This document shows positions 58,001 through 64,000 of a stretch of 64,000 nucleotides of DNA, one piece after another; within the stretch, counting starts at the first letter, position 1, and each line of letters starts with the position of its first letter. The position numbers and the translations under genes were made by a program. Below the pieces are notes generated by a model. The model saw only the letters and a list, made by a program, of their open reading frames with translations. It ran no database searches and was not told the DNA's origin. This DNA is from Verrucomicrobiaceae bacterium (GTDB lineage: Bacteria; Verrucomicrobiota; Verrucomicrobiia; Verrucomicrobiales; Verrucomicrobiaceae): positions 124,001 through 188,000 of the forward strand of contig JABTUN010000004.1 in NCBI GenBank assembly GCA_015075365.1, read 5' to 3'.

Positions 58001-59083
58001 ATGAAACTCGCCTTGATCCGCCGCCAATTTTCCGCCACGGGCGGGGCGGAGCTGTATCTACAGCGGTTGGTCGCGGCGCTGGCGGGGGCGGGGCATGAAG
58101 TGCATTTGTTCGCGGAAAACTGGCAGGGGCAGGCGGAGGGCGTGCAGCTTCATCGGGTGCAGGGCGGCGGGGCACGGGCGGAGCGGGCGCGGCGCTTCGC
58201 GGAGGCAGCGCATGCGGCGGTGCACGCGGAGAGTTTCGACTGCGTGTTCAGCCTGGAGCGCACGCTGAAGCAGGACGTGTATCGCGCGGGTGACGGGCTG
58301 CACCGCGTGTGGCTGGAGCGGCGGAGGCAGTTCGCGCCATGGTGGAAGCGACCGTTCATCGGCATGGGCGCGTTTCATCGCGGCATGATGGCGCTGGAGG
58401 CGGAGACCTTTGATCCGCAGAACACGAAACGCATCATCGTGAACTCGCAGATGGTGCGTGGCGAGATCGCACGGCACTTTCCCGCCTTCCCCCAGGAGCG
58501 CGTGCATCTCGTGCGCAATGGCGTGGAGGTGTCACGTTTTCAAAACACCGACCGGCAGGCCGCGCGCGCGCGATTTGGCCTGAGAGAGGATGATTTCGCA
58601 CTGCTGTTCGTCGGTTCCGGCTGGGAGCGCAAAGGGCTGCCGTGGCTGCTGCGCTACATGAGCGGCCAGATGCATGATCCGGCGCTGAAACTGCTGGTGA
58701 CGACACGCGACCGCATTCGCGGCACTCTGCCGCCGAATGTGGTGCTCACCGGACCGCTCAGCGATGTCGAGAATGCCTACGCGGCAGCGGATCTGCTGAC
58801 ATTTCTGCCGATTTACGAGCCGTGCTCGAACGTGGTGAGCGAGGCGCTGGCCACGGGCATCCCGGTGATCACCAGCGCGATGAACGGCGCGGCTGAGTTG
58901 ATCGATCCGGGCATCAACGGCCATGTTTTGGACGATCCGCGCGATCTGACGACGCTAGGCATGTTCATCAACCACTGGCGCATGCATCCGGCGAAACCGG
59001 TGCCCACCCGCGCGCCGCTCGACCTCGACACGAACGTGCGGGGGACGATCTGCGTGCTGGAGGCGTGTGCGGGACGGGAGTGA
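58001..59083 (+). CDS. GT4-family glycosyltransferase (WaaG/RfaG-like)
   Basis: 360 residues. GT-B fold with RRQFSATGGAELYLQRLVAALAGAGHEV, a middle LVRNGVEVSRFQ, LLFVGSGWERKGLPWLLRYM and the donor-site YEPCSNVVSEALATGIPVITSAMNGAAELI. The start MKLALIRRQFSATGG is like LPS core glucosyltransferases. It probably acts in LPS core or polysaccharide assembly; sugar and acceptor are not known. No operon partner is clear. Confidence 0.9.
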   Translation: MKLALIRRQFSATGGAELYLQRLVAALAGAGHEVHLFAENWQGQAEGVQLHRVQGGGARAERARRFAEAAHAAVHAESFDCVFSLERTLKQDVYRAGDGLHRVWLERRRQFAPWWKRPFIGMGAFHRGMMALEAETFDPQNTKRIIVNSQMVRGEIARHFPAFPQERVHLVRNGVEVSRFQNTDRQAARARFGLREDDFALLFVGSGWERKGLPWLLRYMSGQMHDPALKLLVTTRDRIRGTLPPNVVLTGPLSDVENAYAAADLLTFLPIYEPCSNVVSEALATGIPVITSAMNGAAELIDPGINGHVLDDPRDLTTLGMFINHWRMHPAKPVPTRAPLDLDTNVRGTICVLEACAGRE

Positions 59084-59091
59084 TGGAGCCC

Positions 59092-59147
59092 TGGAGTGGT
59101 GATTAATTGCCGGGATTTGGACAACACTCCCATACTCCACCACTCCA
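59092..59147. repeat. inverted-repeat element (TGGAGTGGTG/CACCACTCCA)
   Basis: The 10-bp arms at 59092-59101 and 59138-59147 are perfect inverted copies separated by 36 nt. They lie in the 125-nt gap between the GT4 and MFS genes, and may form a terminator-like hairpin or be another dispersed element. Confidence 0.55.
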
Positions 59148-59208
59148 TCCGCCCCGTGGCCCTGCGCTCCGCCTTGAACCCGCCCGCGCCGCGTGCCATA
59201 GCACCCGT

Positions 59209-60435
59209 GTGACCCACGACACCACGCGCACTTTTCGCAACGAGCTTTGGCGCTCGCTGCCGGCGGGTGTCATCGACACGCTCACAGCCACGTTTGGCAT
59301 GCTGATCGCCGTGCGTGTCTTTGCGATGGGTGACATGGCAAAGGCGTCGTTCCTCGCGGCGACGAGCGGCGGCATGGTGACGAGCCTCTTCGTCGTGCCG
59401 CTGCTGCTGCGGGCGAAAAGCACCATCGCGCGCACCGCGGCAAAGGTGCAGATGCTCGGCGGCGTGTGCATGGGACTGAGCGCGGCCTTTCCCACCTTGC
59501 CGTGGCTTTTTCTCACGGGGCTGGGGCTCGGCATCTTTTGCTTCTCGATGCAGATCCCGCTCATGACGCAGATTTACCGCATGAACTACCCGGAGGCGGC
59601 GCGCGGGAAGCTGTACGCACTCGCCGGTGTCACGCGTGCGGGCGCGGCCGTGGCTTTTGGCTTTGGCGCTGGCTGGCTGCTCGACCTCGATCTGCAAAAC
59701 TACATCTGGCTGCTGTGGGCCTATGCGCTGAGCGGCATCGTCAGCGGTCTGTGGACCTACGGCCTGCCTGCCACGCCCTGGCAGCCAGAGGAAAACGCGC
59801 ATTCGAGCCTGTGGAGCGCATGGCGCTGGGTGCGGGAGGACCATGATTTCCGCACGCTGCTCATCTCCTGGATGATGATGGGCATCGGCAACCTCGCCGC
59901 CGCGTGTCTTTTCGTCGAATACCTCGCCAATCCCGCGCACGGCATCAATCTGGAGGAGCGGCAGGTCGCCTTCATCACCTGCGTCGTGCCGGTGCTGGCG
60001 CGTCTGGTCTTCTCGTATCCGTGGGGGCTGGTGTATGACCGCTTTCATCTCTTCGGCGTGCGCGCTGCGCTGAATGTGTTTTTCGCCGCAGGCATCCTGT
60101 GCTTCTACCTGGGGCATGGCGTGGTGTGGTGGACCCTCGGCATGGCCCTGTGGGGCATGGCGAACGCGGGTGGCAATGTCACCTGGGCGCTGTGGGTGAC
60201 AAAACTCGCGCCGAAGCATGCCGTGGCCGAATACATGAGCGTGCACACCTTCCTCACCGGCCTGCGCGGCCTCGTGGCGCCGTTCCTGGCCTTCGCCATG
60301 CTGAAGGTGATGTCCTTCCAAACCTTCGCCATGGTCTGCGGCGCCGCCATCCTCTCCGCCAGCGCTTTCATCACCGTCCGCGCTCGCAGCAGCGATCCGG
60401 AGACGAGCAAGAGGCTGAGGCCGGAGCGGTTGTAG
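59209..60435 (+). CDS. MFS transporter
   Basis: 408 residues with about twelve predicted helices. The start is GTG at 59209 (VTHDTTRTF), since the longer frame from 59107 has a non-transmembrane Pro-rich run-in. Helices include TATFGMLIAVRVFAMG, WLFLTGLGLGIFCFSM, RAGAAVAFGFGAGWLL and LAPKHAVAEYMSVHTFLTGLRG. The MFS loop motif is weak, and no substrate is indicated; it does not belong to a recognised subfamily from the sequence alone. Confidence 0.82.
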   Translation: MTHDTTRTFRNELWRSLPAGVIDTLTATFGMLIAVRVFAMGDMAKASFLAATSGGMVTSLFVVPLLLRAKSTIARTAAKVQMLGGVCMGLSAAFPTLPWLFLTGLGLGIFCFSMQIPLMTQIYRMNYPEAARGKLYALAGVTRAGAAVAFGFGAGWLLDLDLQNYIWLLWAYALSGIVSGLWTYGLPATPWQPEENAHSSLWSAWRWVREDHDFRTLLISWMMMGIGNLAAACLFVEYLANPAHGINLEERQVAFITCVVPVLARLVFSYPWGLVYDRFHLFGVRAALNVFFAAGILCFYLGHGVVWWTLGMALWGMANAGGNVTWALWVTKLAPKHAVAEYMSVHTFLTGLRGLVAPFLAFAMLKVMSFQTFAMVCGAAILSASAFITVRARSSDPETSKRLRPERL

Positions 60436-60492
60436 AGACGGGAGGAAGCGATAAGACCTTGAAATGAAAATCGCCTGCATGAATGTCCCGCC

Positions 60493-60699
60493 ATGAGCAC
60501 TTTTGCGAGCACACTGGATCTGGCGGACAAGCTGTCCCTTGATGAACAGGAAGAACTCTCCGCAACGCTGCGCCGTCGTGTGGCTGAAAAGCGTCGCGCC
60601 GAATTGATCGTCACCGTCAAGGAAGCACGTGCCGAGTTTGCCGCTGGGAAGGTCAAGGCTGCCAGCCCGTCCGCCATCATGAAACTGGTCAAGGCATGA
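60493..60699 (+). CDS. probable antitoxin of a type II toxin-antitoxin pair
   Basis: 68 residues, highly charged and helical (DKLSLDEQEELSATLRRRVAEKRRAEL, then ARAEFAAGKVKAAS). The short size, immediate upstream position and 4-nt overlap with the following YafQ/RelE-like gene make it a likely antitoxin. The DUF-type antitoxin family is not certain. It could bind DNA to autorepress. Confidence 0.75.
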   Translation: MSTFASTLDLADKLSLDEQEELSATLRRRVAEKRRAELIVTVKEARAEFAAGKVKAASPSAIMKLVKA

Positions 60700-60977
60700 A
60701 ACGCGCGCTGCTCCCGAGCAAAGCGTTCATCCGGTCTGCCAAACGGCTGACAAAACGCGATCCGTCGCTCGCTGCGGATTTGGAGACCGTGCTGACAATC
60801 CTTGAGGAGGATGCGTTTCACCCGTCGCTGCGAACACACAAGCTCAAAGGGAAGTTGTCCAAGTCCTGGGCTTGCTCTGCGGGCTATGATTTGCGCGTGG
60901 TTTCCCAACTCGTGAAACACGAGGGACGGGAAGCTCTCTTGCTCGAAGCAGCGGGGACCCATGACGAGGTTTACTGA
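60696..60977 (+). CDS. YafQ/RelE-like toxin
   Basis: 93 residues. LPSKAFIRSAKRLTKRDPSLAADLETVLTILEEDAFHPSLRTHKLKGKLSKSWACSAGYDLRVV matches the RelE/ParE superfamily, with the typical HKLKGxxxxxWxxxxGYDLRVV core. Such toxins cut mRNA on the ribosome. It overlaps the antitoxin start by 4 nt. The His and Lys of the core are consistent with an active fold, but function is not proven. Confidence 0.85.
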   Translation: MKRALLPSKAFIRSAKRLTKRDPSLAADLETVLTILEEDAFHPSLRTHKLKGKLSKSWACSAGYDLRVVSQLVKHEGREALLLEAAGTHDEVY

Positions 60978-61003
60978 GTCTTTGATAGCAAAATTTACAC
61001 GTG

Positions 61004-61768
61004 ATGATCACACACCTCATCCAACTGAACTCCGCTTGGGAAAACAAGCCCGCGACCTTCGAGAAGGCCCGCGCGCTCGTCGCGGAGGCGAAACCGGCGG
61101 CGAACTCGCTCATCGTGCTGCCGGAGATGTTTGCGACGGGTTTCAGCATGAACACGAAACTCACCGCAGAGGGCGAAGGCGGCGCGACGGAGCAGTTTTT
61201 GGCTGAAATGGCGCGGGAGCATCAATGCGGCGTCATCGGCGGCCTCGTCATGCAGGACACGGAAGGCCGCTGCATGAATCAAAGTGTCGCTTTTTCGCCC
61301 GAGGGCCGTGTTTTGGCCCGCTACACGAAGAACCGGCCCTTCAGCCTCGGTGGCGAGGACAAAGCGCATGCGGCGGGGACGAGCATCACGGTCTTTGAAT
61401 GGCAGGGCGTGAAAATCGCGCCGCTGATCTGCTACGACCTGCGTTTTCCCGAGCTGGCGCGCAAGGCGGTGCGCGCGGGTGCGGAGGTGCTCGTCTTCAT
61501 CGCCGCATGGCCGATCAAGCGCGCGCAGCACTGGATCACGCTGCTGCAGGCGCGGGCGATCGAAAACCTGGCCTACGTCATCGGCGTGAACCAGTGCGGC
61601 ACGGACCTCAGCTTCACCTATCCCGGCCGCAGCCTCGTCGTCGATCCGCACGGCGTCATCATCGCCGACGCGGGCGATCACGAGCATGTGATCCGCGCGG
61701 AAATCGAGCCGCGGATCGTGCGCGAGTGGCGCGCGCAGTTTCCCGCGTTGAAGGACGCGGGGTTTTGA
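61004..61768 (+). CDS. nitrilase-family amidohydrolase (omega-amidase-like)
   Basis: 254 residues. The Glu-Lys-Cys triad is present: Glu41 in VLPEMF, Lys109 in YTKNRPF and Cys143 in LICYDLRFPE. The GEDKAHAAG block after the Lys is typical of 2-oxoglutaramate amidase (YafV/Nit2-like). ATG 61004 is chosen; GTG 61001 would be one codon longer. It would deaminate omega-amides or act as a repair enzyme. It lies 26 nt after the toxin, probably independent. Confidence 0.9.
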   Translation: MITHLIQLNSAWENKPATFEKARALVAEAKPAANSLIVLPEMFATGFSMNTKLTAEGEGGATEQFLAEMAREHQCGVIGGLVMQDTEGRCMNQSVAFSPEGRVLARYTKNRPFSLGGEDKAHAAGTSITVFEWQGVKIAPLICYDLRFPELARKAVRAGAEVLVFIAAWPIKRAQHWITLLQARAIENLAYVIGVNQCGTDLSFTYPGRSLVVDPHGVIIADAGDHEHVIRAEIEPRIVREWRAQFPALKDAGF

Positions 61769-61849
61769 GAAAGTGGGACAGGTTTGCAACCTGTCCGCGC
61801 AGTCTCCCGGCAATCGATCCAGAACAGGTTACAAACCTGTTCCACTTTC
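61769..61849. repeat. inverted repeat around the convergent gene ends
   Basis: GAAAGTGG-ACAGGTTTG at the left and CAAACCTGT-CCACTTTC at the right are inverted copies, with an additional internal pair (CAACCTGT/ACAGGTT). It fills the gap after the amidohydrolase and overlaps the end of the leftward DUF4838 gene. It may be a bidirectional terminator, or a dispersed repeat that extends a coding end. Confidence 0.7.
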
Positions 61850-64000
61850 CTTCTGCACCACCTCCTCCGGCAGCAGCAACTCCTTCTCGTCGCGCGCGAG
61901 GCAGGGCGGCACGGTCATGAGCTGGCGGTTGCCGCCGGAGTGTTTGAAGCTCCACAGTCTGCCATCCTGGCCTGCGGGCACGGGCACGCTGAAGTAGCCG
62001 GGCTTCGCGGGAAAGGTGTGCGCGGTTTTTCCAGCGGGATCGAGCAGGAAGCCCTCGCCTTCGGCGAAGCCGCCGATGATCTTCGTGCCTTTCGGCACGT
62101 AGAAATAGAGATGCCAGCGGCCGAAGAGCTTCGCGGGTGTTTCCTGGCTGCTGATGACGGTCATCGGCATGCCGTCGGGCCAGTCGATCTTCGTTCCCTG
62201 GCCGCCTTCGCTGATTTCGATGCGATGCAGGCCGGGGAATTTCGTTTCGAGCTTCAACTCATGCGGCTGCTTGTCCGGTTCGACTTCCGCGTGTGCCACG
62301 GATTTCAACTCGGCCTCGGCCAGCGGGTAAAGCTCGATCCTGGCGTTGCCACGACTGCTGTAGATGATGCCGGCAGTGCCGGTGAGGGTGATGGTGGCGG
62401 GCGGGGTGTCGATCCAGGTCCAGAAATCGCGCACGCCGCGCAGGTAGATGCCCGCGTTGCCGCGCGGCACCGGCGGTAGCTTCAGCCCCGACGCGGGCAC
62501 GAGATTCGTGGTGTAGGAGACCGGTTCAAAGTCGAGCAGCTTCCGCTTTTCGATGCCCTCGCGGACAAAGGCGGCGATTTGATCCTGCGTGAAGGGCTCG
62601 TCGGATTTCCATGGGTTCGTCTTGTCGGGATCGCTGTATTTCGCCAATGCAGGGAGCTGGATCGATTTGTCGCGATTCGGCAGATCGCGCCAGAGTGCCT
62701 TCACATGGATCATGCCGGTGTGGCGGATGCGCCAGATGAAGCGGAAGAGCTGCTCGAAGGCCGTCTGGCGCTCCTTTCCGCCAGCGCTGCTGTAGTCGAG
62801 ATAAAGGCCGACATAGTGCGTGTAGAGCGCGAGGTCATCGAGACGCGAGCGGATGGCCGTGTCGGTCGTGAGGCCGCGCGCCTCGTCGAGCAGGCGCCAC
62901 ATGCGGCCGACGAGATCATCGCTGGCGGCCTGGCGTTTGGTGCCGTCGAGCAGCGTGTAAAATTTCGCCATCGGCGCGCGGGCGGGGCCGAAGGACTTGT
63001 CGAGGAAGTCGGCGGTGAGCGCGTCGATGTTTTTCGCCTCGTTCACATCCCACAGCATGCGCGCGGCGAGGTAGCAGCCGAGGCCGTTCGGGCCGGCGTT
63101 ATCGCTGGCCTCGGCGGACATGAAGCGCGCGCCGCTGGCGTAGAAATGCGGGATGGTGGTGCGCAGATATTCGATGTTCCCGCCGCGCGCCGCGCCTGGC
63201 AGGTCGCGGTCCCAGGTGTTCACGCTGTAGTATTCGCGAATGCCGAGGGTGCGTGTCTTCGCGTTCCATCCGGCGAGCAATTGGTCGATGGTGAAGCCGC
63301 CGCGGATGAATCCAGTGGCCACGCTGATGACGACGCCCGGATGCGCCTCGATGGACGGCGGAGGCGAGTGCTCGTTGTAGGCGTACATGCCGACGAGGCG
63401 GCCCAGATACGCCTTTTGCACGGCCTCGGCCGCTTCGTTCGCCAGAAGCAGCGCGCGGTCGCTGACGCTGCCGATCTTCGCGCATTCGATGCATTCGCAC
63501 CAGCCGCCGCCATCGCTCGGATCACAGGAAACGGAGTCCAGCGTGCCGTCTTTGGCGAACTGGGCCAGCGCGTCGTCCGCGACGAGTTTTCGCAGGCCAG
63601 GATTGGAGATGCAGAATTTGGGTTTGCGCCGTTCCCCGCCCACCAGGGCCAGATACTCGGGATGCTTTTCAAACTCGGCCTTGTTGCGGCTCATGATGCC
63701 GTCGTAGGCATGGCCTGAACGCAGCTCGATGCCGGAGGTGGCGCGGTTTCGCTCATTCCACTGCCTGCACGCCTCCTCACGCTCCTTCAGGTAACCAAAG
63801 CCGGCCCAGATGCGCCGCGCGTGGTAGTCCGGCGACTCACTCACATTCACGTCGATGCCGAGCGTGGGTGTGCGCGGCACGATCTCCCAGTTTTTTCCTG
63901 GCAAAAACTGCCGGAAGCCGCAGCGGTGCAGCAGATCCCACACCGCGTGCCCCACGGCCTGCGGCGTGCGCCCGGTGATGACGACGCCGCCTTTCTCCGA
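61829..64000 (-). CDS. DUF4838 domain protein, N-terminus beyond the window
   Basis: The frame is open from the stop at 61829 to the window end, more than 720 residues. The leading GVVITGRTPQAVGHAVWDLLHRCGF and ENKEWFL-like LPGKNWEIVP belong to the DUF4838 pattern found with alpha-glucuronidase-like folds. The middle has CISNPGLRKLV, DSVSCDPSDGGGWCECIEC and GMYAYNEHSPPP, and the last 200 residues form a beta-rich C-terminal domain. Such proteins are common among Verrucomicrobiota and Planctomycetota carbohydrate enzymes. The start lies outside; the signal peptide is not visible. The substrate is unknown. Confidence 0.88.
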   Translation of the reverse strand, partial: SEKGGVVITGRTPQAVGHAVWDLLHRCGFRQFLPGKNWEIVPRTPTLGIDVNVSESPDYHARRIWAGFGYLKEREEACRQWNERNRATSGIELRSGHAYDGIMSRNKAEFEKHPEYLALVGGERRKPKFCISNPGLRKLVADDALAQFAKDGTLDSVSCDPSDGGGWCECIECAKIGSVSDRALLLANEAAEAVQKAYLGRLVGMYAYNEHSPPPSIEAHPGVVISVATGFIRGGFTIDQLLAGWNAKTRTLGIREYYSVNTWDRDLPGAARGGNIEYLRTTIPHFYASGARFMSAEASDNAGPNGLGCYLAARMLWDVNEAKNIDALTADFLDKSFGPARAPMAKFYTLLDGTKRQAASDDLVGRMWRLLDEARGLTTDTAIRSRLDDLALYTHYVGLYLDYSSAGGKERQTAFEQLFRFIWRIRHTGMIHVKALWRDLPNRDKSIQLPALAKYSDPDKTNPWKSDEPFTQDQIAAFVREGIEKRKLLDFEPVSYTTNLVPASGLKLPPVPRGNAGIYLRGVRDFWTWIDTPPATITLTGTAGIIYSSRGNARIELYPLAEAELKSVAHAEVEPDKQPHELKLETKFPGLHRIEISEGGQGTKIDWPDGMPMTVISSQETPAKLFGRWHLYFYVPKGTKIIGGFAEGEGFLLDPAGKTAHTFPAKPGYFSVPVPAGQDGRLWSFKHSGGNRQLMTVPPCLARDEKELLLPEEVVQKESGTGL

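Overview
The window reads as a dense, GC-rich chromosomal segment of a free-living Gram-negative bacterium, most likely Verrucomicrobiota (Verrucomicrobiales, Prosthecobacter-like). The evidence is the protein repertoire: a CxPxR sulfatase, a NamZ-type DUF1343 hydrolase, a DUF4838 protein, a Kelch/PQQ propeller fusion, and large secreted repeat proteins ending in a module that finishes in FFRL. The assignment is inference; no rRNA is present.

Region 1 (1-7.6 kb, plus strand): M16 peptidase, sulfatase, two small secreted proteins of unclear role, a VF530-type protein and NamZ.

Region 2 (7.5-24.6 kb) is the most coherent system, a sulfane-sulfur/redox island. A leftward operon encodes an SQR-like flavoprotein, a one-cysteine DsrC/TusE protein, DsrE2, an unknown protein, a CoA-disulfide reductase-rhodanese fusion and an RsuA-type pseudouridine synthase. 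A two-domain thioredoxin is divergent from it. A second leftward operon encodes an unknown secreted protein, a CxxC peptide, a DUF2892 protein, an RND adaptor and pump, and a 55-aa DUF6132-like protein. Divergent from that, a rightward operon encodes an ArsR repressor, a membrane rhodanese, two haem proteins, exported DsrE, a DevBCA-like ABC exporter and an exported methyltransferase. The two divergent intergenic regions share a near-identical 20-bp element, the probable ArsR operator.

Region 3 (24.5-34.2 kb): housekeeping genes (truA, ruvX, a mannose-1-phosphate guanylyltransferase, tRNA-Ser, 3-methyladenine glycosylase), then a TonB-dependent receptor, the Kelch/PQQ protein with a clear terminator, and an AraC regulator with a Fur-like box just before its start.

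Region 4 (34.2-54.7 kb): a two-component system divergent from a CzcC-CzcA pair without CzcB, a nine-CXXCH cytochrome translationally coupled to CzcA, a leftward operon (zinc peptidase, GH130, GT4), a small InlB-repeat protein, an ECF-type sigma factor and a 1656-residue InlB-repeat protein. A 20-bp element, CATTACCAAACGATAACGTG, lies 51-54 nt before four start codons here (czcC, cytochrome, small repeat protein, sigma factor). This looks like a regulon controlled by the local response regulator or the local sigma factor.

Region 5 (54.7-64 kb): Nif3-like protein, initiator tRNA-Met with a textbook terminator, sugar isomerase and Gfo/Idh oxidoreductase, GT4, MFS transporter, a toxin-antitoxin pair, a nitrilase-family amidase and a DUF4838 protein cut by the window end. 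Palindromic intergenic elements recur at four places. I saw no CRISPR array, prophage, insertion sequence, rRNA or riboswitch.
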